NCBI GenBank assembly: GCA_023408815.1
Contig: JAEYJO010000061.1
Location: forward strand, 23,534 to 87,533
DNA: 64,000 nucleotides
Direction of reading: 5' to 3'
From: Bacillota bacterium
Lineage (GTDB): Bacteria; Bacillota; Clostridia; Lachnospirales; Lachnospiraceae
The number at the start of each line of letters is the position of its first letter. The stretch's first letter is position 1. The notes beneath the pieces were generated by a model that was not told the origin of the DNA, did no database searches, and worked only from the letters and a program-made list of their open reading frames with translations. Of this stretch, positions 53,416-61,964 are shown one piece after another. Both the position numbers and the translations under genes were made by a program.

Positions 53416-53491
53416 GCTTATGGTAGTACAACTGCATAGCACCTGGGAGGGAGGTCCCCTCCCTATTGCTGTATGAGAGAGGAGCGGTTGC

Positions 53492-54835
53492 ATGGGAAAT
53501 ATACTGGATGCCAGAAAAGGATCTATTTTGTTTAAAGATGACTGCAGCGGGCCGGGAAGTGGAATCTGCTGTGACAGTGACAGTGTATCAGGCGCGGTAT
53601 CCCAAAGAGCCTGTGTTTACTGCGGCGCCCGGGTGGTATTAAATCCCATTACGGATGCGTACCATATTATACATGGTCCCATCGGCTGTTCCAGCTATAC
53701 ATGGGATATCCGGGGGTCCCTTACCAGCGGAGAGGATATCTATAGAAACAGTTTTTCTACGGATTTACAGGAGACAGATATCATCTTTGGAGGAGTAAGA
53801 AAGCTGGAAGCTGCGGTAGATGAACTGATGAACGTCCACCGGTCGGCAAAGCTGATTTTTATATATGCAACTTGTATTGTCGGCGTAATCGGGGATGATG
53901 TGGATGCAGTATGCCGGACGAAGTCCGCACAATATGAGATTCCGGTGATTCCGGTCAAATCCCCGGGCTTTTCCGGCAGCAAATCCACCGGTTACCGGAT
54001 GGCGTGCGATGCGATTATGGAAGTCCTGCGTCCTCACAAGACGGAGAAAAAACATGGAACTATCAATATCCTGGGAGATTTTAATCTTGCAGGAGAGATG
54101 TGGATCATTAAGAATTATTTTAAGAAGATTGGAATAGAGGTAATTTGTGGATTTACCGGGGATGCCAGCTATGATGATATGAGGAAGGCACCCCAGGCTT
54201 CCTTAAATATTGTTCAGTGCGCCGGTTCCAGTGTCTATCTGGCCCAGCGGATGGAAGAAGAATTTGGAATTCCTTATATGAAAGTCAGTTTCTTTGGCGT
54301 AGCGGATACAACAGCTTCCTTGGTTCGGGTGGCGGAAGCGCTTGGAGATGAGGCAGCAAAAGAGAAAGCGGTAATGTTCTGTATGGAAGAAACTGAGAAG
54401 CTGCAAAGTTTTCTCGACAAATATACAAAGCGTTTAAAAGGGAAAAAGGCGGCAATCTATGTGGGCGGCGGATTTAAGGCCATTTCCCTCATCCGCCAGT
54501 TTGCCGTAGTGGGAATACGGACGGTACTGGTAGGAACTCAGACGGGAAAAAAAGAGGAATATGAGGTTATCGAAAGTCTGGTGGATCAGGATACGGTTAT
54601 CCTGGATGATGCCAACCCGGCGGAACTTGAGACATTTATGAAGGAAAAGGGTGCGGATATCCTGGTAGGAGGTGTCAAAGAACGCCCGCTGGCTTATAAG
54701 CTGGGAGTGGCATTTTGTGATCACAACCACGAGAGGAAACATCCTCTGGCAGGATTCGAAGGGGTTTATAACTTTACGCGGGAGATCGACCGCAGTATAA
54801 ATAATCCGGTTTGGGAATATATGAAAGTCCTTTGA
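53492..54835 (+). CDS. nifE: FeMo-cofactor scaffold protein NifE
   Basis: 447 residues, RBS GAGAGGAG. NifD-like fold with NifE marks: RACVYCGARVVLNPITDAYHIIHGPIGCSSYTWD and IYATCIVGVIGDD. With NifN it forms the scaffold on which the NifB cofactor receives Mo and homocitrate. Confidence 0.96.
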   Translation: MGNILDARKGSILFKDDCSGPGSGICCDSDSVSGAVSQRACVYCGARVVLNPITDAYHIIHGPIGCSSYTWDIRGSLTSGEDIYRNSFSTDLQETDIIFGGVRKLEAAVDELMNVHRSAKLIFIYATCIVGVIGDDVDAVCRTKSAQYEIPVIPVKSPGFSGSKSTGYRMACDAIMEVLRPHKTEKKHGTINILGDFNLAGEMWIIKNYFKKIGIEVICGFTGDASYDDMRKAPQASLNIVQCAGSSVYLAQRMEEEFGIPYMKVSFFGVADTTASLVRVAEALGDEAAKEKAVMFCMEETEKLQSFLDKYTKRLKGKKAAIYVGGGFKAISLIRQFAVVGIRTVLVGTQTGKKEEYEVIESLVDQDTVILDDANPAELETFMKEKGADILVGGVKERPLAYKLGVAFCDHNHERKHPLAGFEGVYNFTREIDRSINNPVWEYMKVL

Positions 54836-54864
54836 AAAACTGGCAGCGGAAAGGTGGAAGGGAT

Positions 54865-57507
54865 ATGAAAAGTGAAGTAAAACCACTTGTAAATATGAAC
54901 GTTAATCCATGTAAAATGTGTATGCCCATGGGGAGTGCAACCGCATTTTACGGAATAAAAAAATGTATGACGATCCTGCATGGTTCCCAGGGATGTGCGA
55001 CTTACATACGGCGCCATATGGCGACCCATTACAATGAGCCGGTGGATATTGCCTCTTCCTCCCTGACAGAACAGGGAACCGTATACGGTGGGAATTCAAA
55101 TTTAAAAAAAGGTCTGAAAAATCTGATTGAACTGTATCATCCGGATGTCATCGGCGTAATGACTACTTGTCTGGCCGAGACGATTGGAGAAGATGTGCCG
55201 GGAATCATCGATGAGTTCTATGAAGAGAATCCGGGATATCGGGATATCCATATCATATCCTGCCCGTCGCCGGGATATGGAGGGAGCCAGTATGAAGGAT
55301 ATTTTGAAGCGCTGTATGCCATTGCTTTATCCATACCGATGGAGACAGAAAAGAATGACAGAATTAATGTGATAACTGCACCATTAAGTCCGGCGGACAT
55401 CCGGTATTTAAAGCATGTGTTTCGGATATTCGGACTGAATCCGATTCTTCTGCCGGATATTTCAGACAATCTCGACGGAATTCATGCGAAGGAGTATGAA
55501 CGGCTTCCCCAGGGTGGAACCGATATGGAGGAGATCCGGAAAATGGGCGGTGCCAGGATGACCCTGGAACTGAGTGGGTTGACACATAAACATTCTGTGG
55601 GTGAATTGCTCCTTCAAAAGTATGGGATACCCTGCAAAAAGCTGAATCTGCCGGTGGGGCTGCGGGACACGGATGCATTTTTTCATGTCTTGTCCGAGCT
55701 TGCAGGCATGCCGGTTCCGGATGAAATCAAAGCGGAGCGGGGCAGATACCTTGATGCAATGATCGATTCCCACAAATATAATTCGGCAGGGCGCGCGGTG
55801 GTATTCGGTGAACCGGACCTGATACTTTCCACGGTCCGCCTGATGTGCGAGAGTGGTGTCATGCCGGTGGTATGCGCCTGCGGAGCTGCCTGTCCGGAAT
55901 TGAAGACGCTTCTGCTCCCGGAACTGAAAAAGCTGGCGGATATGTATTTCTCGGAAGATTATACCGTTGTGGATCAGGCGGATTTTAAAGATATTGAGCA
56001 AATGGCAAAAAGGTTCCATGCCAATATAATGGCAGGGAATTCCGACGGAAGAAGGATCGCCGGGGAAGAAGGGCTGCCGCTCGTCCGCCGTGGATTTCCT
56101 ATTCATGATCATGTAGGAGGGCAGCGGCTCAGGATGCTGGGATATGAAGGCAGCATGGAATATCTGGACGAAATCACCAATACATTGATTGATACGACGG
56201 AGACAACATTCAGGGAACAGCTTTATGATACGTATTACAAAGGCTCCCTCATTGATGAGGAAAGCGCTGAGTCTTCTGATGAAACAGAATCCAAGCGGGA
56301 TATTATGCAGAAAAAGACAATGGAACATCCATGCTACAATTGCGGCGCACATAAATATGCCAGAATTCATCTTCCGGTAGCACCGGCCTGTAATGTGCAA
56401 TGCAATTATTGCGTGAGAAAATTTGACTGTCAGAATGAGAGCCGGCCGGGGGTTACATCTCAAATCCTGAATCCCATAGAAGCACTTGAGCGGTACCGTC
56501 TGGTGAAAGAAAAGATGCCTAACTTAACTGTAGCAGGTATTGCGGGGCCTGGGGATGCTCTGGCCAATTGGGAAGAAGTGAGTGAAACCTTCCGTCTGAT
56601 CCGCAAATATGACCCGGAGGTAACCTTCTGCCTCTCAACAAACGGGCTGATGCTCCCGATGCATGCGAAGGAGATTGCAGAACTTGGCATATCTCATGTG
56701 ACGGTTACATTGAATGCGGTAGACCCTCATATCAGCGGCCAGATATACAAGTACATCCGGTTTATGGGACAGAGTTATGAAGAAGATGCAGCCGGGGCAA
56801 TCATGGTGTCCAACCAGCTGGCAGGAATCCGTATGCTGGTGGAAAGCCGCATCATTGTCAAAATCAATATTGTAACGATTCGGGGAATTAATGAAATGCA
56901 TATTCCCGAGATTGTGAGGACCGTAAAGGATTTGGGGTGTTACATTACCAATATCATGCAGTTGATTCCGGTAGAAGGGAGCACGTTCGAACGTCTGGAG
57001 CCGATTCCTTTGAAACGGATTCAGGAGATTCGTAAGGATTGCGAAACGATCATGCCTCAGATGTATCACTGCCAGCACTGCAGGGCGGATGCCGTGGGGA
57101 CACTGGATAACGACCAGTCCATCGACTTGAGCGGCGCAGTGAATCCGGTGAAGGAGACTATCCTGACAGAGGCGCCGGTACGATTTGCGGTGGCATCCAA
57201 AAGCGGTATGATCGTGGATACTCATTTCGGCCATGCAAAGGAATTCTATATCTATGATTATGTGGATGGAGAGGTTCGTTTCATCGGAAGGAGGAGCGTG
57301 GAGCAGTATTGCAATAGTGTGGAGGAATGTGGAGAGAAAGAAGATAATATGCAGAAGATCATTACAACATTGGATGGCTGCCATGGCGTTATCGCTCTGC
57401 GTATCGGTGCAGGGCCGAGGCAGAAGCTGGAGCAGAAGGGAATCTTGGCAATCAATACCTACGATGTGATCGAGGATGCGGTGAGAAAAGCAGTATCCGG
57501 CATATAA
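54865..57507 (+). CDS. nifN-B: NifN-NifB fusion protein
   Basis: About 880 residues. Residues 1 to about 480 are NifN (VNPCKMCMPMGSATAFYGI, LHGSQGCATYIRRH, TTCLAETIGEDV). Residues 485 to about 765 are NifB radical-SAM (CYNCGAHKYARIHLPVAPACNVQCNYCVRKFDCQNESRPG, C509-x3-C513-x2-C516) with CQHCRADAVG. Residues about 772 to 880 are a NifX/NafY-like cofactor-binding domain (FAVASKSGMIVDTHFGHAKEFYIYDY). The same fusion occurs in C. pasteurianum. Start at ATG 54865, 29 bp after nifE. Confidence 0.96.
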   Translation: MKSEVKPLVNMNVNPCKMCMPMGSATAFYGIKKCMTILHGSQGCATYIRRHMATHYNEPVDIASSSLTEQGTVYGGNSNLKKGLKNLIELYHPDVIGVMTTCLAETIGEDVPGIIDEFYEENPGYRDIHIISCPSPGYGGSQYEGYFEALYAIALSIPMETEKNDRINVITAPLSPADIRYLKHVFRIFGLNPILLPDISDNLDGIHAKEYERLPQGGTDMEEIRKMGGARMTLELSGLTHKHSVGELLLQKYGIPCKKLNLPVGLRDTDAFFHVLSELAGMPVPDEIKAERGRYLDAMIDSHKYNSAGRAVVFGEPDLILSTVRLMCESGVMPVVCACGAACPELKTLLLPELKKLADMYFSEDYTVVDQADFKDIEQMAKRFHANIMAGNSDGRRIAGEEGLPLVRRGFPIHDHVGGQRLRMLGYEGSMEYLDEITNTLIDTTETTFREQLYDTYYKGSLIDEESAESSDETESKRDIMQKKTMEHPCYNCGAHKYARIHLPVAPACNVQCNYCVRKFDCQNESRPGVTSQILNPIEALERYRLVKEKMPNLTVAGIAGPGDALANWEEVSETFRLIRKYDPEVTFCLSTNGLMLPMHAKEIAELGISHVTVTLNAVDPHISGQIYKYIRFMGQSYEEDAAGAIMVSNQLAGIRMLVESRIIVKINIVTIRGINEMHIPEIVRTVKDLGCYITNIMQLIPVEGSTFERLEPIPLKRIQEIRKDCETIMPQMYHCQHCRADAVGTLDNDQSIDLSGAVNPVKETILTEAPVRFAVASKSGMIVDTHFGHAKEFYIYDYVDGEVRFIGRRSVEQYCNSVEECGEKEDNMQKIITTLDGCHGVIALRIGAGPRQKLEQKGILAINTYDVIEDAVRKAVSGI

Positions 57508-57523
57508 GAGAAGGAGGAACAAG

Positions 57524-57832
57524 ATGGTACAGCCGAAATATCATGTATTTATCTGCACGAGCTGCAGAATTAACGGAACCCAGAAGGGGTTCTGTTTCCA
57601 GAAAGGAAGCGTGGATCTTGTGCAGGCCTTTATGCAGGAAATAGAGGACAGAGATCTTTCCGGTGAGGTGGTTCTTAACAATACCGGATGCTTTGGAATT
57701 TGTGACAAAGGACCGATTGTTGTTGTTTATCCGGAAGGAGTCTGGTATGGCAATGTGACAACAGATGATGTGGAACGAATCTTCGACGAACATTTTGAAG
57801 GCGGGAATCCGGTGAAAGATTTAATAATATAA
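57524..57832 (+). CDS. Thioredoxin-fold [2Fe-2S] ferredoxin
   Basis: 102 residues like the C. pasteurianum 2Fe-2S ferredoxin: Cys11, Cys14, Cys24, Cys56, Cys60 are at the same positions (ICTSCRINGTQKGFC; NTGCFGIC). In C. pasteurianum this protein binds the MoFe protein and is encoded with nif. It may donate electrons or serve in cofactor assembly. RBS AAGGAGG. Confidence 0.94.
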   Translation: MVQPKYHVFICTSCRINGTQKGFCFQKGSVDLVQAFMQEIEDRDLSGEVVLNNTGCFGICDKGPIVVVYPEGVWYGNVTTDDVERIFDEHFEGGNPVKDLII

Positions 57833-57854
57833 ATTTTCGAAGGGGGGAAACCGT

Positions 57855-58826
57855 ATGGTAAGGATTATCGATGCTACGCTGACAATGTTGGATGGCGGCA
57901 TGGTTACGGCGGCTCAGGCGCAGTGCTTTTTGGAACTGCTGCTGGAAATCGGCATTGATGCGGCGGCGGTTTCTCCTGAAATGTATGAACTGTTGCAAGG
58001 AAGAATGCCGGAAGGAATGACAGGATATCTGGAGCAGGCGGGAGTTCCGGCAGATTATAAGGAGTACCCGGGCGTTCAATATATCATTTCTACATACTGC
58101 AGTGGGAGAGGGAGATATATCCGTAACTACCAGATTAATGAACTGGTAGAATTAAATATGATTCCCGCGGAAGATCCGGAGCGGAGATTCCGGCTGACTG
58201 GCCTGGATGATTTACTGACCTTTGAAAGCGGGCGGATTTATGAAAGTGCCATGGAAACGCTGGTAAAGATTGCACCGATTCTTTATCCGGAGGATACATA
58301 TTATTGTGCGACGGCCATAGCGGTCAGCTATCTGCAGCGTTTTAACGGGGCATCGGTGATGACGACGTTTACCGGTATCGGCAGCAAAGCCGCTACAGAG
58401 CAGGTTCTTGCCGCCATGCGGGTAATGAGGCGCCATAAGCCGAATCAGGACCTTACCGGATTAAGGAAGCTCAGACAGCTGTTTGAAGAGATGACCGGTG
58501 CTCCGGTAGATGCGCATGCTCCGGTCATAGGGGAACGAATTTTCTATGTGGAATCCGGGATCCATGTGGACGGAGTATTAAAAAAGCCTTCTAATTATGA
58601 ATCTTACCCGCCGGAGCTGGTAGGGGCCAGACGGGAAATCGTTCTGGGCAAACATTCCGGTAAAGCCTCTGTCAGATATAAGCTGAAAGTGCTGGGACTG
58701 GATGAGAAAGAATATGATGGGGCAAGAATACTTGAGCAGGTAAAGCGGCTTAGCATAAAAAAGGGGAAAGATGTAACCGACCAGGAATTTCTGGAGATTG
58801 CAGGGAGGTGCAGGAACAATGCGTAA
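57855..58826 (+). CDS. nifV-omega: Homocitrate synthase, omega subunit
   Basis: 323 residues. The N-terminal part is a degenerate TIM-barrel (MVRIIDATLTMLDGGM...) and the C-terminal part carries the LeuA/NifV communication region (FYVESGIHVDGVLKKPSNYESYPPELVG, REIVLGKHSGKASV). In C. pasteurianum homocitrate synthase is split into omega and alpha subunits in this order. Provides the organic ligand of FeMo-co. Confidence 0.92.
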   Translation: MVRIIDATLTMLDGGMVTAAQAQCFLELLLEIGIDAAAVSPEMYELLQGRMPEGMTGYLEQAGVPADYKEYPGVQYIISTYCSGRGRYIRNYQINELVELNMIPAEDPERRFRLTGLDDLLTFESGRIYESAMETLVKIAPILYPEDTYYCATAIAVSYLQRFNGASVMTTFTGIGSKAATEQVLAAMRVMRRHKPNQDLTGLRKLRQLFEEMTGAPVDAHAPVIGERIFYVESGIHVDGVLKKPSNYESYPPELVGARREIVLGKHSGKASVRYKLKVLGLDEKEYDGARILEQVKRLSIKKGKDVTDQEFLEIAGRCRNNA

Positions 58827-59649
58827 GGCGGTCAGTATAGTGGATACTACGCTCAGAGATGGAGAACAGTGTCCGGGAATAACCTTTTCCGTCGAAGATA
58901 AAATCCGTTTGGCGGTGCTTCTCGACCGGGCGGGAGTCTATGAAATCGAGGCTGGAATCTATGATACGGGAACGGAGGGGCATGATTACATCCGCAGAAT
59001 TATGCAGAACAGGAAGAAAGCCCTGGTTTCCGTATGGTCTTTGCTAAATCCTGAATGTGTGGAACAGGCAGCACGGCAGAAGCCGGATTTGATTCATATC
59101 GGAACCCCCGTGTCCTATGTCCAGATATACCGCAAGCTTAATAAAAATAAAAAATGGGTGGAAAATATGCTTCAGGATTGCATCCAGGTGGCAAAGGATT
59201 ATGGCGTGGGCGTAACGGTAGGGCTGGAAGACGCTTCCCGGGCTGATGTGGCGTTTATGAATCACCTGCTCCGTTTAATGGAAGGGCAGGGGGTGGAGAC
59301 TGTACGGCTGGCGGATACGGTAGGAATCCTATGTCCTCAGCGTGCCAGACAGATGGTGCGTGAATTGAAAGAGGTTGTTTCTCTAAAAGTAGAAATACAT
59401 GAGCATAATGATTTCGGAATGGCAGTAGCGAATTCCATCGTTATGGCGGCAGCAGGCGCAGATATGGTTGATGCCACTCTGTCCGGAATCGGAGAACGGG
59501 CCGGCAACTGCGATTTATACCAGTTTGTACATGCGGCCGGCAGAAAGTTCGAGCTGGAAGTGAAGAATGCAGATATCAGACGGGCACAGATCCTGTTAAA
59601 AGAGATGATGGCAGGAGGTAAGAATTATGATACGGGAGATATTATATGA
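58819..59649 (+). CDS. nifV-alpha: Homocitrate synthase, alpha (catalytic) subunit
   Basis: 276 residues from ATG 58819 (RBS GGGAGGTG), overlapping nifV-omega by 8 bp. Catalytic TIM barrel: VDTTLRDGEQCPGITFS, ADTVGILCPQRA, HEHNDFGMAVANSIVMAAAGADMVDATLSGIGERAGN. Condenses acetyl-CoA with 2-oxoglutarate with the omega subunit. Confidence 0.94.
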   Translation: MRKAVSIVDTTLRDGEQCPGITFSVEDKIRLAVLLDRAGVYEIEAGIYDTGTEGHDYIRRIMQNRKKALVSVWSLLNPECVEQAARQKPDLIHIGTPVSYVQIYRKLNKNKKWVENMLQDCIQVAKDYGVGVTVGLEDASRADVAFMNHLLRLMEGQGVETVRLADTVGILCPQRARQMVRELKEVVSLKVEIHEHNDFGMAVANSIVMAAAGADMVDATLSGIGERAGNCDLYQFVHAAGRKFELEVKNADIRRAQILLKEMMAGGKNYDTGDII

Positions 59650-61033
59650 GGAAAACGGAAGAAAAAAACTGGCGGAGGGAATGCGTAAGCTGTGCAATAT
59701 CCTTACTTGTGACGGGGGTATCCTGGTAAATGGTTCTTATAGTATGTCCGCATCGTCGGTGGCCAGGCAGATAGAGGGCGAAGACTTGTATATCGATCAA
59801 GGCATTCGGCTGGCATCGGGGGGGATAACAGAAATCAATACCAGAATAGGCTGTGGCACGAAAGAGGCGGCTGCCATGCTGCTGGTCCAGCTGGCAGCAT
59901 GCGAGCAGATGGCAGCCGCTGGCATCAATCCAGTATATCTATCGCAGGAAATAAAAAAAGCAGCGGGATGGATGGCGGATGTAGCGGAAAAGGCAGCGGT
60001 ACGTGATAACATTCATCTGGAGGAGGAACTGCTTAAGATTACCGGAGAGGAAGAGTTGGTTGAAATGGTTCTTCAGGCAATGGAGGCAGGTGAAGTGGTC
60101 ATCAAGGATTCCATGCAGGTGAAGACCAGAATGGATATCATAAAGGGGATGACGGTCGGCGGCCGGCTCCTTGCGGGAATGCCCGCCACATTAAAGAGGA
60201 CACATGTGCTGGTTACCAGCCAGAGGATTTTTTCTTTTTCCGATTTGCTTCCGATGCTGGAGAAACTGGGAAGCTGTCCGTTATTTCTGGTGGCTGATGA
60301 GATAGAAGGGGAGGCTCTGACCTTGCTAAAGACCAATATTGCAAACCGGAGAATCGCCGTCTGGGCAGTAGAAGCGCCTGGAATCGGAAATCGGAAATCG
60401 GATATGCTGGCAGACCTGGCCGCGCTTACTGGAACTGAGGTATATGGAGAATATGACTTATTAGCCCGGGGTGAGCTTTCGCCGGAAATGCTGGGACTGG
60501 CGGATGCCATAGAAGTGAGGGCAGGATATTCCGTGGTAGAGGGCAGAACCAGCGAAGCATCTGCCGGACGGATTGCAGGGATCCGGAAAGTGATTGAGGA
60601 CCCGAAGACAAACTTCTATGATCAGCAGGTATTAAGGGAGCGGATTGCCTGGTTGTCAGGTCAGGTGCCTGTAATTTATGCAGGCGGTGAGACGACTGTG
60701 GAGGTAAAAGCGAAAAAGCTGCGTCTGGAATATGCGGTTGCCTACGCCCAGTCAGTAAAGAAATACGGGATGATGCCGGAAGGCTTTGCAGACGGCGTTT
60801 CGGCTAAAACAACAGGTGAGAAAATCGTACTTGAAGGAATCAGGAAAAGTCTGGATAATAAGATGGTGAGCGCTGAACTTTTCGTTCTTCTTTTACGGAA
60901 GATCACCAGCATCACAGCTATGTGGCTGACGACAGGGGCAGTTATGGTAAGTACAGGCTATGACAGGGAAGACAGGGAACTGATGAGGAGCGGTGTGGAT
61001 GTAGAAAGGCTGCGGGCCGGCGATGGATATTAA
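59627..61033 (+). CDS. GroEL-like (Cpn60) protein lacking ATPase residues, nif-linked
   Basis: 468 residues; starts ATG 59627 behind AGGAGG and overlaps nifV-alpha by 23 bp. Clear GroEL relationship: VARQIEGEDLYIDQG; AAAGINPVYLSQEIKKA; apical EGEALTLLKTN and VEAPGIGNRKSDMLADLAALTG; late VIYAGGETTVEVKAKKLRLEYA; C-terminal KMVSAELFVLLLRKITSITAMWL. But GroEL residues Asp52, Asp87 and Asp398 correspond to Ser41, Cys76 and Tyr369, DGTTT reads CGTKE, the TLGPKG loop and the GGG of the nucleotide site are absent, and the protein is about 80 residues shorter than GroEL. It probably cannot hydrolyse ATP. A scaffold or holdase for nitrogenase or its cofactor proteins is inferred from position only. Confidence 0.85.
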   Translation: MIREILYEENGRKKLAEGMRKLCNILTCDGGILVNGSYSMSASSVARQIEGEDLYIDQGIRLASGGITEINTRIGCGTKEAAAMLLVQLAACEQMAAAGINPVYLSQEIKKAAGWMADVAEKAAVRDNIHLEEELLKITGEEELVEMVLQAMEAGEVVIKDSMQVKTRMDIIKGMTVGGRLLAGMPATLKRTHVLVTSQRIFSFSDLLPMLEKLGSCPLFLVADEIEGEALTLLKTNIANRRIAVWAVEAPGIGNRKSDMLADLAALTGTEVYGEYDLLARGELSPEMLGLADAIEVRAGYSVVEGRTSEASAGRIAGIRKVIEDPKTNFYDQQVLRERIAWLSGQVPVIYAGGETTVEVKAKKLRLEYAVAYAQSVKKYGMMPEGFADGVSAKTTGEKIVLEGIRKSLDNKMVSAELFVLLLRKITSITAMWLTTGAVMVSTGYDREDRELMRSGVDVERLRAGDGY

Positions 61034-61313
61034 AAAAGTAAAATTAAAATCTGGCTATATATTGAAAGAATTAGGCGGAGAATTCTGTATTTTTGATGAA
61101 ATGGACAGTCAGAGAGGCTCACTCGACGGGCTGCCCTCTGTGAACGAGACCTGCATTTTTCTTTGGAACAGTTTAGAACGGGGAACGCCCCCTTCCGATA
61201 TGGTTAAACTCCTGGAAGAAAAAAACGGGCTGGACGAAGATGAGGCATGGCTGGAGGTGGAGGAATTTCTGGCGAAGCTGATAAATGGAAATGTAGTAGA
61301 AGTTGAGAGGTGA
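61023..61313 (+). CDS. PqqD-family protein (RiPP-recognition-element fold)
   Basis: 96 residues with the PqqD pattern: LKSGYILKELGGEFCIFDE, LPSVNETCIFLWNSLERGTPPSDMVKLLEEKNGLDEDEAWLEVEEFLAKLINGNVVEV. PqqD-like domains bind peptides and present them to radical-SAM enzymes. No precursor peptide or SPASM enzyme is nearby; the only radical-SAM protein in the operon is NifN-B. The gene overlaps the GroEL-like gene by 11 bp and is 4 bp from the next, so it is part of the same operon. Confidence 0.82.
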   Translation: MDIKKVKLKSGYILKELGGEFCIFDEMDSQRGSLDGLPSVNETCIFLWNSLERGTPPSDMVKLLEEKNGLDEDEAWLEVEEFLAKLINGNVVEVER

Positions 61314-61317
61314 TCCT

Positions 61318-61929
61318 ATGGCGAAGATTGCGGTATTTTTAAGGGACGGGAATCCGGCGCCCTTCATAGAGTGTAACATGGTGTTTATATATAAAAAGGG
61401 GCAGGATGGATGGAGTCTGGCAGAGACGATATCATTTCCTCCGGTACCGGTTGGAAGCGTCCGGGAGACACGGCTGGGAATGAAAGAAATCCTGCCACTT
61501 GCAGAGGGAGCGGATGCGATTTGTTGTTCTGAGATAACCGGAATACCTTTCGCTGAATTTGACCGAGCCGGTTATTGTATCTTTTCAGTCAGTATGGTAA
61601 ATGACCGGACGCTGGATGGAATCCTGGAGGATATGGAAGCGGGCGATGAAAAGAAACGGATCAGAGATGAAATTATAAAGAATGCCAGACCGGCAGAGAC
61701 GGAAGAACCGGGCATATATGCACTGGATTTAATCATGCTTCAGAAAGAATGTCCGGAGGTATCATCCAAAAAAGCCCTGCGGGAATTTCTGGATACGGTC
61801 CCGTTTATGGAGCTTCGTATTGACTGTGCCCATATTCCCCCGTGGCTGGAACGGGAGGTACGTTTTGAACTCAAATCCCGGTCAGGAGATGGAGCCATAC
61901 ATTTGGTCCTGACCAAAAAACAATGCTGA
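61318..61929 (+). CDS. AnfO-family nitrogenase accessory protein
   Basis: About 203 residues from ATG 61318 (RBS GAGAGGTG): MAKIAVFLRDGNPAPFIECNMVFIYKK, ICCSEITGIPFAEFDRAGYCIFSV, then LDLIMLQKECPEVSSKKALREFLDTVPFMELRIDCAHIPPWLEREVRFEL. This resembles AnfO, an accessory protein of the iron-only nitrogenase. No anfDGK genes are in the window, so here it accompanies the Mo system. Function of AnfO is not well defined. Confidence 0.78.
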   Translation: MAKIAVFLRDGNPAPFIECNMVFIYKKGQDGWSLAETISFPPVPVGSVRETRLGMKEILPLAEGADAICCSEITGIPFAEFDRAGYCIFSVSMVNDRTLDGILEDMEAGDEKKRIRDEIIKNARPAETEEPGIYALDLIMLQKECPEVSSKKALREFLDTVPFMELRIDCAHIPPWLEREVRFELKSRSGDGAIHLVLTKKQC

Positions 61930-61964
61930 TAAGGGGGTAAAGGTTGAAAGGAGCATGATTAGAT

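Noticed and set aside
55462..56463. 333-codon open frame on the minus strand inside nifN-B
   Set aside because: It is a shadow of the NifN-B frame: no RBS, no recognisable domain, and the plus-strand reading carries all conserved motifs.
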